64,000 bases of DNA. Origin: FEB-25 sp963822175 (lineage in GTDB: Bacteria > Chloroflexota > Anaerolineae > Anaerolineales > UBA4823). Positions within the stretch are counted from its first letter, which is position 1; every line of letters begins with the position of its first letter. This document shows, one piece after another, positions 10,101 to 18,398 of the stretch. The notes beneath the pieces were generated by a model that was not told where the DNA came from, did not search any database, and saw nothing but the letters and a program-made list of their open reading frames with translations. Both the position numbers and the translations under genes were made by a program. Where the stretch lies: assembly GCA_963822175.1 (NCBI GenBank), contig CAWGGJ010000007.1, positions 1 through 64,000 on the forward strand, in the 5' to 3' direction.

Positions 10101-10139
10101 TGAAACCAAGCTTCGAAAAGCAGAAATGTTTTTTGTCAT
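7107..10139 (-). CDS. Large secreted protein with type IX sorting domain
   Basis: This 1010-residue protein opens with a signal peptide (FLLLFIFSFSAAIGQ). Residues 90-540 form a propeller-like region with GAQGYAPPDPSGDVGPNHYV and repeated aromatic blades. Near 550-640 lies a fibronectin-type segment (TWQNGVSTNDNELYFG), then a jelly-roll region near 650-830 resembling a LamG/concanavalin fold (SISFRMYLPTGKNGYF, MYIDDYTF). The end has a Bacteroidota-type FnIII-like segment (FEIQRS, YYYRLKQVDYSG) and a type IX sorting domain (NFPNPFNPTT, LPSGVYFYQLKAGDF). It is therefore exported through the outer membrane and probably surface-attached or released. The gene is intact in spite of its length. Its substrate is unknown. 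Confidence 0.8.
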   Translation of the reverse strand: MTKNISAFRSLVSLFLLLFIFSFSAAIGQSGVSFPSEIKSPVAMSVSVPLRDLPPDTTQIKSAWLDGIIPLRETTTNQIFGYTEDGVLQDYNGQFNPSDITVNFDGVGAQGYAPPDPSGDVGPNHYVQMVNVRYQIWNKSGSSLLGPLNNSTIWIGLPGPWSSSNDGDPIVLYDETADRWVLTQFALPNYPYAPFYQLIAVSTTGDPTGSYYLYAYEFSSMPDYPKFGIWGDGYYMSANRFASGSGQYEGTLAAAFDRTSMLSGLPANMILFNNGPNTGSLLPSDCDGTLPPAGTPNYFIEAYGSGGNNNLEVFEFHPDWITPGNSTFSGPTLIPVASYTQPGRAPQLGTTNTLDMLSDRMMNRLQYRNFGGHESMVACLSVNAGSGRAGMRWWELRDTGSGWNLYQEGTYAPADDVFRWMGSIAMDANGNIALGYSASSLTIHPQIRYTGRLAADPLGIMTVTEGTIFAGNGSQTAGLTRWGDYTQMGVDPSNNSFWYTNMYIPSNGTFNWKTRIAGFTFGPGCPTGYPSNPSPSSGATDVSINVAQLTWQNGVSTNDNELYFGTNPASLPLVQSGSLATSWNISSLPLEYNTNYYWYVVENGDTCSVTGPTWSFKTEPDPGLILSWSDNFDTYTAGQMLACQNPIDWTTWTFSPCNTTEDAKVSNAQSYSAPNSFVVVQNNDEVHPIGDLTYGKYSISFRMYLPTGKNGYFNTLSGFTGGAYEWAMECYFNAGGQGSLNAGGTGVASFTFPYNTWNLVELIVDIDNDLAEFKFNGNSIHTWQWTLGATGSGGQLQLAANDFFGATAQDQMYIDDYTFVDLLAVPVELTSFTASTNGKEVILSWSTATELNNHGFEIQRSTEREEFFTVGFVNGQGTTTEQQNYSFADRNVDDGNYYYRLKQVDYSGSYEYSDVVEVEWRAFNSYLLEQNFPNPFNPTTTIGFGLQNKSNVKVTILNAIGEEVAVVLDEEKDSGYHKVEFNAANLPSGVYFYQLKAGDFISTKKMILLK

Positions 10140-10623
10140 TCGACAGTCTTTCTTGTTGATATGATGATAGATAATTAATTAAGAAAAATGAAATTTTTTT
10201 ATACTGAAGGGAAACTTAGTTATATGCTACTGATACAATCAATTATATAAATATGAGAAGACTATTCTTATATGTTGAGACTAGTTTCAATGATTTTTAG
10301 TGACAAAGTTATTTTAGATTTACTAATAAATAAATTATTTACCTCTTTCTCACGGAGAGTACATAAAAATTGTCTAATGAAATGAGTGAAGAATTTGGGT
10401 AATAGCCAAGAAGAATCGATTTGCAATTGGTAAGTAAAAAGAGTTAGAGCTGGATATTATTATAGGACAGCTCATTCCAAAAAGGGTAGTAAAAAATTCT
10501 ACGCTAATTTATTGTTAGTAAAGCATCAACTCCGAGGGATGGTCTTTCCATGAATCTAGACTTCGATGCAAAGCATTCTTCTATCGACCATTCAATTTTA
10601 CCGAAGTATTACTCACAGAATAT
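10140..10623. other. Intergenic stretch with no recognised gene
   Basis: About 480 AT-rich bases between the start of the type IX-secreted gene and the end of the metallopeptidase gene. It must hold the promoter of the 1010-residue protein. I see no convincing ORF, repeat or RNA in it. Confidence 0.4.
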
Positions 10624-11343
10624 CTAATAAATGGCTATTCTATATTTCTTTAATTCTTTATCTAAACTTTTTGCTCTACCTGTTATGCTAATCAACATAG
10701 TCCAAAACCTTATGCTATGATTATGATGCACTGTATGAACTAACTCGTGAAGAATCACATAATCAATTAAATGATCAGGTAAGCGCATAAGATGAATACT
10801 TAGGTTAATGTTGTTTTTTCTTGAACAACTACCCCATCTTGATTTAATATTTTTTAGAGTAAGTTTATTAAACTTAAAATCATACTTCTTAGCAAGCGCT
10901 TTAACTTTATCCGGAAGATACTCCTTTGCCTCTAATTTTAATGCTCGCTCAATCCCTTTTCTTGTAGCTGACTGTAATTCATTTGAATCAGGGCTTAATT
11001 CGGTTGGATACACTACATTTATTTTACCTTTTGAAAGCCTTACAGAAATATTTCTTCTTTCTGCCTTTCTCAAATTTAATTTGTGAGATTTTGTAGAGTA
11101 AGATGAATTTTCATCGAACTGAGTCTGCATATCTTCAAACTCTTTCATTTTAGAAAGATGTTTTTTGATCCAAAGCCTTCTATCTATTACAAATCCGACA
11201 GCACTTTCATAATTCATTCCAACAGGGATTGAAACCCTAGCTCCAACAAATGGTCGAATGGAAATATTCAGGTGACGTGCTCTCTTGCTATGTCTAAATA
11301 AGACATTGCCCACTCCATTGATGTGAATTATTTTTTCAGGCAT
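10624..11343 (-). CDS. YgjP-like (DUF45) zinc metallopeptidase
   Basis: This 239-residue protein has the zinc-peptidase motif HELVH (H199, E200, H203), with the further histidine/serine segment HHNHS at 206-210, and the family hallmark SRWGSCS at 168-174. The N-terminal RARHLNISIRP and WIKKHL are also typical of the YgjP/WLM-type DUF45 family, which has a SprT/M48-like fold. It lacks a signal peptide and should be cytoplasmic. Members often lie beside restriction or mobile elements; here an IS3 element is the neighbour. The physiological substrate is not known. Confidence 0.85.
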   Translation of the reverse strand: MPEKIIHINGVGNVLFRHSKRARHLNISIRPFVGARVSIPVGMNYESAVGFVIDRRLWIKKHLSKMKEFEDMQTQFDENSSYSTKSHKLNLRKAERRNISVRLSKGKINVVYPTELSPDSNELQSATRKGIERALKLEAKEYLPDKVKALAKKYDFKFNKLTLKNIKSRWGSCSRKNNINLSIHLMRLPDHLIDYVILHELVHTVHHNHSIRFWTMLISITGRAKSLDKELKKYRIAIY

Positions 11344-11466
11344 AAGTTAATTGGTTTTGGAATATAAAATAATAAAGTAAATGTTGGAAGCAGAAGTTCG
11401 TGGCACACGTAAGCTCTTTATTTTAGGGAATGAGTCGTCCTAAAATAGGTTGACCGTTATTTAGTT

Positions 11467-11495
11467 AACCTCTCTACTTAAGTAGAGAGGTTTTT
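11467..11495 (+). terminator. Perfect 26-base palindrome followed by T-run
   Basis: AACCTCTCTACTT and its exact complement AAGTAGAGAGGTT abut without a loop (11467-11492) and run into TTTG. It looks like a terminator. No plus-strand gene ends directly before it, so it may have belonged to a lost gene. Confidence 0.45.
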
Positions 11496-11672
11496 GACAG
11501 GGATTCGACTCCCTTGAATTTTCCTTTTGGGCTTTCTCATTATAGAAGTTCTTTGAGTAGCTGGTTGTAAATTAGGATTGATTAACAAATTGATTAATCA
11601 ATTTTGAATTTTGGCATTAGAAAAGATAATTCCCCTGATTCTGATCTGCACCCTTAAAAGTGGACACAAAAC

Positions 11673-12482
11673 TTAACTAATTATTCTAGAACTATATACC
11701 TCATCCGGGGTTCTATATTTTAAGGATGAATGTAATCTCTTTTTATTGTAATAAATTTCAATGTATTCAAATATTGCGATTCTTGTCTTATATCTAGTTT
11801 CTAATTTATCCGAAAGCAGCAATTCATTTTTTAATGTGTGAAAGAATGACTCCATAGGAGCATTATCATAACAATTTCCTCTGCCACTCATTGATTGAGT
11901 GATTCCTAAATCATTTAACAGCTGCCTGAATTCATCGGCTGTGAACTGAACACCCCGATCAGAATGGAAAATAGTATCGGCAGTTATCTGATAACCTTCA
12001 TTTGCTTTTCTTAATGCTTCAATGACCAACTCTTTTCCCAAATATTCTCGTAATGCCCATCCAATTATCCTTCTGCTATATAAATCCATTACAACTGCCA
12101 GATACAGCCATCCTTCCGTTGTTTTGATGTATGTTATATCAGATAACCATATCTGATCTTTTCTCTGAGCCTCAAAATTCTGTTCCAGAATATTCTGGCT
12201 AACTTCTCTTTTATGATCTGATTTTGTTGTCCTTTTATATCTTCTTGGACAAACCGCCTTTAATCCGAAATTCTTCATTATTCTCTGGACCTGCTTACCA
12301 TTTATTACTATTCCTGCTCTTCGGATTTCTGCTGTTATTCGTCGGTATCCATATCGCCCTTGATGTTCCCCGTAAATAATCTTTATCAAATCGCTCAAGG
12401 CTTTCTTCTCTGGATCTTCTTTTTTGTTTACCCACTTATAATATCCACTCTTCGAAACCCGAAGAACCTGGCACATCTTCAC
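11673..12482 (-). CDS. IS3-family transposase OrfB (DDE integrase domain)
   Basis: This frame has an HTH_21-like segment (GRYGYRRITAEIRRAGI) followed by an rve/integrase core: first Asp in WLSDITYIKT, second Asp in FHSDRGVQFT, and the Glu in NAPMESFFHTLKNE. These are the catalytic DDE residues that cut and join DNA. The coding sense continues upstream of the first ATG (HEARYWFIAQYRKEFRIVKM) and overlaps orfA in the -1 frame, so the working product is an OrfAB fusion made by frameshifting. Confidence 0.9.
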   Translation of the reverse strand: MKMCQVLRVSKSGYYKWVNKKEDPEKKALSDLIKIIYGEHQGRYGYRRITAEIRRAGIVINGKQVQRIMKNFGLKAVCPRRYKRTTKSDHKREVSQNILEQNFEAQRKDQIWLSDITYIKTTEGWLYLAVVMDLYSRRIIGWALREYLGKELVIEALRKANEGYQITADTIFHSDRGVQFTADEFRQLLNDLGITQSMSGRGNCYDNAPMESFFHTLKNELLLSDKLETRYKTRIAIFEYIEIYYNKKRLHSSLKYRTPDEVYSSRIIS

Positions 12483-12508
12483 TATTCGAAATTCCTTTCT
12501 GTATTGTG

Positions 12509-12811
12509 CTATGAACCAATACCTGGCTTCGTGGGTTGAGTGAAGATAGCCATTGCTTTTTTTAGTATGTCTCGCTCCTCTTCTACTTCTCTGAGTCGTT
12601 TGATCAGTTTCTTTACTTCTGCTGAGTCTTCTTCTTTACTAATAATATTACGATTGTCTTTTCCATATCTTCTTCGCCAGCTATAGAGTAATTCAACTCC
12701 CAACCCCATATCTTTAGCCAATTCTTTTATTGGCATTTCTTTCTCCTCTAACATTCGGATGATGTCTTGTTTATACTCATCAGAAAATTTCCTCCGTTTT
12801 CTTATTTCCAT
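12509..12811 (-). CDS. IS3-family transposase OrfA (helix-turn-helix)
   Basis: This 100-residue protein starts with RRKFSDEYKQDIIRMLEEKE, the standard HTH_Tnp_1 domain that binds the element's terminal repeats. A leucine-zipper-like region follows (VKKLIKRLREVEEERDILKK). OrfA alone usually represses or tunes transposition. Confidence 0.9.
   Translation of the reverse strand: MEIRKRRKFSDEYKQDIIRMLEEKEMPIKELAKDMGLGVELLYSWRRRYGKDNRNIISKEEDSAEVKKLIKRLREVEEERDILKKAMAIFTQPTKPGIGS
12556..12562 (-). promoter_or_regulatory. Probable programmed -1 frameshift site of the IS
   Basis: On the minus strand a run of seven A followed by G (A AAA AAG heptamer) lies in the orfA/orfB overlap, just before the -1 frame reads into OrfB. 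This is the classical slippery sequence of IS3-family elements. I did not check the downstream pairing. Confidence 0.6.
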
Positions 12812-12945
12812 TTGGACACCTCTTTTATTGTTACAAATTTAACAACTTTTATGTGTCCTCTCTACGGGGTGCAGTTTAGATTCAAACTCTTGGCATAATT
12901 TCAACCTAGCTCTATTTCGCTGAAAAATAGCTAATAATCAAAAAA

Positions 12946-12978
12946 TGCAACATAGTTGTAAAAGTTTGCAACATAGTT
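12946..12978 (+). repeat. 12-bp direct repeat with 21-bp spacing, candidate operator
   Basis: TGCAACATAGTT occurs at 12946-12957 and again at 12967-12978, exactly two helical turns apart. It lies upstream of the small gene at 13107 and the AraC-output sensor at 13648. AraC-type regulators commonly bind direct repeats with this spacing, so it is a candidate operator; this is inference. Confidence 0.4.
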
Positions 12979-13106
12979 AATAACTACACTCCCTCCAGAT
13001 TCTTTACATTTATAAAATAAGTTTCTTTAAATATTGCTGTACTGTGTTGAAGCGAGTAATTATACTTGATGTGGATGTGCCCTCGATTACTATCAGAATT
13101 GATAGG

Positions 13107-13574
13107 ATGGATAAAAACACTCTTTTTTTACTAGTTTTAGTATTTCTCAATTTCATTTTTTTCTCATTCAATAATGATTTCACTGCCAAACTGCAATCGC
13201 GAAATAATAAAATACTACAAACATCTCCTCTCATTGAGCAAAATTACTTATTAAAACCTATAAACTGTTATAGATTAACTACAAAGGGCGGTTGCGAAAA
13301 CTGCATTGCAAGTAAGTTCGTACTTTTCATTAATAAGAGTATTTCTATTCAAATATTGGAAAAGATCTATATCTACATTTCCATACCTCAAAATAACGTA
13401 GGACGTATAGTACAATTTATATTTAATGATAAAACCACTGCCTGTGGTGATGGTTATTTACTTAGAAATTGCTTTCTAGATAAGGATTATTTGGATCTGA
13501 TAATCAAAAATAAAAGATTTTATACCTATATTTTTGTGAGGGTTTTTGTCGATTTGTTGTTTATAGTGTCTTGA
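13107..13574 (+). CDS. Hypothetical protein with N-terminal membrane anchor
   Basis: The frame is open from 13044, but ATG 13107 starts a protein with an immediate hydrophobic segment (TLFLLVLVFLNFIFFSF), so I prefer it. The rest (about 135 residues) includes a Cys-rich segment, KGGCENCIAS, and a predicted beta-rich part. No family is recognised. The very end (FVRVFVDLLFIVS) looks hydrophobic and could be out of frame. It precedes the hybrid sensor gene on the same strand. Confidence 0.45.
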   Translation: MDKNTLFLLVLVFLNFIFFSFNNDFTAKLQSRNNKILQTSPLIEQNYLLKPINCYRLTTKGGCENCIASKFVLFINKSISIQILEKIYIYISIPQNNVGRIVQFIFNDKTTACGDGYLLRNCFLDKDYLDLIIKNKRFYTYIFVRVFVDLLFIVS

Positions 13575-13647
13575 AATTAATTGAATGGAAAGGTTTACCT
13601 AATTCATGTCTGATAAATTTTGGATTGTTAAATCCAACTCTTAATAA

Positions 13648-16600
13648 ATGTTAATCATGACTGAGTTACTTCTCAAAATAAAAACGCCTACAATCTTTAT
13701 AATAATATTACAAACTTTTACAATTTATTTATGTTGCCAATCAATTCCTTTTAACCACATTAATACACTAGATGGACTCTCAAATAATAATGTAAATGAT
13801 ATCATTCAAGATAAAACTGGATTTATTTGGTTTGCGACAGATGACGGATTGAACCGTTTTGATGGCTATAATTTTAAAGTATTTCGACATAATTCTAATA
13901 ATAGAAATTCGATTTCGAATAACTCTGTTATAGCTCTTCGAGAAGACAGCCAAGGTAAAATATGGATTGGGACGAAAAACGGGTGGCTAAATTGTTACGA
14001 TCCGGTTATTGATCAGTTTACAAGTAGGAAAATTGAATCGGGAGTTAAAATTGAAACTTCTATTACATTTCTTTATGAGGATTCCAAAAATAAAATTTGG
14101 ATTGGAACATATAGGAATGGGCTATATCGGCTTGATCCTAATAATGAAAAGCTTGATCATTGGAATCATGATCCAAATAATCAAACATCCCTGAGTAATA
14201 ACTATATCTCTTCCATACTTGAAGATAATCTTGGAAACATATGGATTAGTACTTACAATGGCCTGAATGTGTTTAATCCGCAAATGAATAATAAATTCAT
14301 TCATTACTTTAAAGACTCGAATGCACATAACAGTATCAGTGATAATACTATTTGGTCTCTTTCAAAATCAAGTGCTGATCCCCAGCTAATTTATATTTCT
14401 ACTGCAGGAGGATTAAACACCTATAGATTAGATACAAAATCGTTTTCTCAAATAAATATTCCTTTTGATAAAAATTTACAATTTAGTGCCTCAGCTGGAT
14501 CTGTTATTGAAGAATTCAATGAAAGAGAAAAAATACTCTGGATTGATTCTTATGCGGGAGTTATTAGATTAAATATGGTCACCGGGGAAAGTATGAGGAT
14601 TGTTGCTAAACAAAATGACCCAAATAGTCTTAAAAGTAATCAGGTAAATCGGATGATCAAGGACAGGTCTGGTGTTATATGGATAGCCACAAATAAGGGT
14701 ATAAGTGTTTTATCTCCCAAAACTTTAAAATTTAATATGGGGTCGTTAACTAATTTAACATTCTTAGATAAAAATAAACTTTTAGGAAAAAGTGTCACCT
14801 CAATTAAGCAAACATCAAATGGGAAACTGTGGTTCGGAACAGATCTTGGATTATTCTCTTACAAAGGAATTAATGATGATCATTTTCTTGAACCCTGGAG
14901 TCAATTAAATTCTTTAAACATTTGGTCCATGACTCTTGATAGTTCTCAGAATCTATGGTTAGGAACATATGGTTTTGGACTTTATGAATTTAACACTAAG
15001 ACGAAAGTATTAAAATCTTGGCTTGATATAGATAAAAGAAGCAATGCAAACTCAACTAGATTTAATAAAGCAGTTTACTGTGATAATACAAATAATATTT
15101 GGATTGGATTTTGGGGAGCGGGGCTAGCAAGGCTAAACAAGATAAGTAATGATTACAGAACTTGGATACATGATCCAATGGATTCAACTAGCTTAAGCCA
15201 TAATGATGTTTGGATCATTTACCAGGATCGCAGATCTAGATTATGGATTGGAACAAACGGAGGAGGGTTAAATTTATTTGAGGATGTTGACGGAGGAAAA
15301 TTCTATCATTTATTTTCAGATGAAAACAACTATTCTGGGCTAAGCAGTAACACTATCTACTCTATTTGCGAATCAAGACATGTGAATGATAAATCATTAG
15401 AAACTAATACCGTTTTATGGATAGGTACGAATAATGGTTTGAACCGTCTAGAAATTGAGGGACAGAACAATCAAAAAAAAAATATACCGTATGAAATAAA
15501 AATTTCAAGATTCACTACTAAGGACGGACTTGCTGATAATTTAATAAATAGTATAATCGAAGATCCATTTGGTAATTTATGGCTTGGTACTAGTTCTGGG
15601 ATTACATTGTTCGAGGTTCAGAATAAAAGATTTATCAATTTTAACATTGCAGATGGAATTGTAGGTACAGATTTTAACCATTCTTCAGCGATTATTTGTA
15701 ATGATGGAATGTTACTGATAGGAAGTACAGAAGGATTAAATTATTTCTATCCAAGAGATGTAAATCTTTCTACATTTAATCCACCATTACTTATAACTGA
15801 ATTTCAAATATTTAATCAATCAATTACATTTGATAATAATTCCCCACTAAGATCTAGCATAGAATATACCAAAGAAATTATACTCCCACATTTCCAAAAT
15901 GTTTTTTCATTTCAATTTGTTGCTTTAGATTATACTTCCCCTCAATCAATACTATATGCCTATAAAATGGAAGGATTTATTAATGATTGGGTGAGCATTG
16001 GTAATAGAAGATTTGTTACATTTACAAACTTAGATCCTGGGGAATACATCTTTAAAGTAAAATCCACAAATAGTGATGGATTATGGAGGAATAACTTAGC
16101 ATCGATAAAAGTAATTATTTTAGCACCATGGTGGCAGACTGCCTGGGCAATTGGTGTTTTTATATTAATATTTATCTTGGGAACGTGGGGTATAATATGG
16201 TCTCAAATATATCGAGCACGTTTAAGGCATGAGCTCAAAATGAGTGAGTTTGAATCCCATCATATTCGAGAAATTGAGAAGATGAAATCAAGATTTTTTG
16301 CTAATATTTCTCACGAATTTCGTACTCCATTGATGCTAATAAAAGGACCACTAGAACAGATAATCAATGGAAGAATTAAAAATAATCTTAATCACTATCA
16401 CAAAATGATCTTAAGAAATGCTGAAAAACTTCAGCATCTCATTGACCAACTACTTGAACTCTCACAATTGGAAGCAGAAGCAATTCCTTTGCATAAACGG
16501 CAATATGATATTATCAGGTTGGTAAAATCAATTACATCTAATTTTCTTGTGCTTGCCCAACAAAGAAATATTAATCTTCAATTTTCTTCACCACTTAGAA

Positions 16601-17883
16601 ATGTTATTGCGCTGATTGACCAGGATAAGCTTGAAAAAATAATCAATAATCTTATAGTTAATGCAATAAAATTTACACCTTCCGGTGGAAGTATTAACGT
16701 ACAGTTGACCCTGGAGAAACAGCAAAAAAATGATATTATAATCATTTCCATAAGTGATACTGGGATAGGTATTCCAGAGGAACAACGAACTAAAATATTT
16801 GATCGTTTTTACCAAATTGACGATTCCTCAAAACGAAATCATGGGGGGGCCGGGATAGGATTAGCACTTGTTAAAGAACTAGTATCTCTTCATAATTGGA
16901 ATATCTCAGTTTTTAGTAAAGTAGGTGAAGGCACAGTTTTTACTATTAGAATTCCATTGGAGAATAAAACCGATACTGATCCCGAAATCGATAGCAGTGA
17001 TTTAAGATCATCTTATCCTAGATTCTCGGTTGATGATAAAATTGAGGAATTAACTCTGAATAATAATGAAATAAATTATTTTATAGATAAAAATTCAGAA
17101 ATCCCAACTATACTTTTTGTTGAAGACTCATCTGATACAAGACTTTACATCTCAGACCTATTGAGCAAAGACTACAAAGTCATATTAGCTGAAAATGCTC
17201 AAAAGGGTCTAGAGATTGCAATAACCACTCTGCCAGATTTAGTACTAAGCGATATTATGATGCCGGGAATGGATGGCATAGAATTTTGTCACAGGTTGAA
17301 AACTGATTTGCAAACAAGCCATATCCCAGTGATATTACTTACAGCAAAAGCCTTAGAGAATGATAAGATCGAAGGTCTCGAAACTGGAGCAGATGATTAT
17401 TTAACAAAGCCATTTAACTTCGAAGAACTAACATTACGAATTAAAAACTTGATTGATCAAAGAAAAATTTTAAGGGAAAAATTTAGTAAGGAAATAAATA
17501 TTCAACCCGATTCATTAGTCACTAATTCAATTGATAAAGAATTCATAAATAAGATTTTACTCGTTTTAGAAAAGAATTTGAGTAATGAAAAATTAGATAT
17601 GGAATTGCTTGCCAAAGAAATATTTTTAAGCCAACGTCAGCTCCATAGAAAAATTAAAGCTATTACTGGTCATACACCAGGTGAATTTATCAGAATATTC
17701 AAGTTAAAACGAGCCGCTAAATTGGTTCTTGAAAATCATTTAAGTATTACTCAAATAGCACTGGAAGTCGGGTTTGAAAGTCCCGCTCAATTCTCTCGAT
17801 CCTTTAAGAAATATTTTGGTTTCCTCCCTTCCGAGTTAAAGGAACAAAGTATTAATAACCAAAAAATGATGAATATCTTCTAA
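13648..17883 (+). CDS. Hybrid two-component system sensor/regulator (HTCS) with AraC output
   Basis: In 1411 residues the full Bacteroidota-type HTCS order is visible. It has a signal/anchor peptide and about 24-28 half-blade repeats (GLSNNNVNDIIQDKTGFIWF, KIWIGT, LWLGT) forming two periplasmic Reg_prop propellers to about residue 700. A Y_Y_Y domain follows (YAYKMEGFINDW), then a membrane helix near 830-850, HisKA with H889 (ISHEFRTPL), HATPase_c (DTGIGIPEEQ, GAGIGLALVKE), a receiver with D1202 (LSDIMMPGMDG) and an AraC DNA-binding domain (ITQIALEVGFESPAQFSRSF). Such proteins sense glycan fragments and activate adjacent genes. No susCD pair is in this window, so its target is unknown. An in-frame ATG at 13657 is an alternative start. 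Confidence 0.95.
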   Translation: MLIMTELLLKIKTPTIFIIILQTFTIYLCCQSIPFNHINTLDGLSNNNVNDIIQDKTGFIWFATDDGLNRFDGYNFKVFRHNSNNRNSISNNSVIALREDSQGKIWIGTKNGWLNCYDPVIDQFTSRKIESGVKIETSITFLYEDSKNKIWIGTYRNGLYRLDPNNEKLDHWNHDPNNQTSLSNNYISSILEDNLGNIWISTYNGLNVFNPQMNNKFIHYFKDSNAHNSISDNTIWSLSKSSADPQLIYISTAGGLNTYRLDTKSFSQINIPFDKNLQFSASAGSVIEEFNEREKILWIDSYAGVIRLNMVTGESMRIVAKQNDPNSLKSNQVNRMIKDRSGVIWIATNKGISVLSPKTLKFNMGSLTNLTFLDKNKLLGKSVTSIKQTSNGKLWFGTDLGLFSYKGINDDHFLEPWSQLNSLNIWSMTLDSSQNLWLGTYGFGLYEFNTKTKVLKSWLDIDKRSNANSTRFNKAVYCDNTNNIWIGFWGAGLARLNKISNDYRTWIHDPMDSTSLSHNDVWIIYQDRRSRLWIGTNGGGLNLFEDVDGGKFYHLFSDENNYSGLSSNTIYSICESRHVNDKSLETNTVLWIGTNNGLNRLEIEGQNNQKKNIPYEIKISRFTTKDGLADNLINSIIEDPFGNLWLGTSSGITLFEVQNKRFINFNIADGIVGTDFNHSSAIICNDGMLLIGSTEGLNYFYPRDVNLSTFNPPLLITEFQIFNQSITFDNNSPLRSSIEYTKEIILPHFQNVFSFQFVALDYTSPQSILYAYKMEGFINDWVSIGNRRFVTFTNLDPGEYIFKVKSTNSDGLWRNNLASIKVIILAPWWQTAWAIGVFILIFILGTWGIIWSQIYRARLRHELKMSEFESHHIREIEKMKSRFFANISHEFRTPLMLIKGPLEQIINGRIKNNLNHYHKMILRNAEKLQHLIDQLLELSQLEAEAIPLHKRQYDIIRLVKSITSNFLVLAQQRNINLQFSSPLRNVIALIDQDKLEKIINNLIVNAIKFTPSGGSINVQLTLEKQQKNDIIIISISDTGIGIPEEQRTKIFDRFYQIDDSSKRNHGGAGIGLALVKELVSLHNWNISVFSKVGEGTVFTIRIPLENKTDTDPEIDSSDLRSSYPRFSVDDKIEELTLNNNEINYFIDKNSEIPTILFVEDSSDTRLYISDLLSKDYKVILAENAQKGLEIAITTLPDLVLSDIMMPGMDGIEFCHRLKTDLQTSHIPVILLTAKALENDKIEGLETGADDYLTKPFNFEELTLRIKNLIDQRKILREKFSKEINIQPDSLVTNSIDKEFINKILLVLEKNLSNEKLDMELLAKEIFLSQRQLHRKIKAITGHTPGEFIRIFKLKRAAKLVLENHLSITQIALEVGFESPAQFSRSFKKYFGFLPSELKEQSINNQKMMNIF

Positions 17884-18033
17884 ATCATTCTTATGGCAGA
17901 AAACAGCAAAACATTGTCTTAATTTAGCAATTCTCAATCTCTCCTTTTTACTATAATTGGCCTACATAAAATTCCCTTTGTGTCACCAATGTTTTTAAGA
18001 AAATAATAATATTTTTTTAATAGTGTGGCTGAT

Positions 18034-18213
18034 ATGATACATAAAACTAAAATTCCGCCAAGAATAATTACTGGTAATAACATTGAAGAAGATGATGCCC
18101 ACCTATCAAAAGTGAAAAAGAGGGAAAAATTTCTTTCAATAGGTATTTATGTGCTTATAATACTAATGACGATGGCTTTAATGATAATACTATTTAACAT
18201 AGTGGAATTTTAA
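18034..18213 (+). CDS. Small single-pass membrane protein
   Basis: The frame has GTG at 18025 and ATG at 18034; neither has a clear ribosome site. The 59-residue product has a charged N-terminal half (NNIEEDDAHLSKVKKREKF) and one C-terminal membrane helix (IGIYVLIILMTMALMIILF). It is not a known T6SS core protein, but it lies directly before the T6SS cluster on the same strand. Confidence 0.5.
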   Translation: MIHKTKIPPRIITGNNIEEDDAHLSKVKKREKFLSIGIYVLIILMTMALMIILFNIVEF

Positions 18214-18398
18214 TTAAGAAATTAATCTGAAGTCGATAATATTCTAATTACTCTTGAAATTTTGGCAATAGTTTCTGATTCGATTAAGAATGGTATTCAA
18301 AGGACGCTATAAAGATTAATGATAAGAGCAAAGACTTTGTAAATGTGACTAACCTGGCGAAGCTCTAAGCAAATCTAAATATTTAAATTTTATACAAA

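Larger units (their letters stand above)
11646..12874 (-). mobile_element. Complete IS3-family insertion sequence
   Basis: The element has imperfect terminal inverted repeats: CTGCACCC...AG.GGACACA at the left end (11646 on) and its complement at the right end (to 12874). It carries orfA and orfB in the IS3 arrangement, with orfB in the -1 frame of orfA. Its length of about 1.23 kb is normal for the family. I could not find a clear 3-4 base target duplication at the ends, so it may be old or the ends may have rearranged. Confidence 0.85.

Noticed and set aside
11494..11525. A tRNA or tmRNA 3' end (ACAGGGATTCGACTCCCTTG)
   Set aside because: The T-loop has the wrong size for the stem that pairs, and no acceptor, D or anticodon arms can be found upstream.
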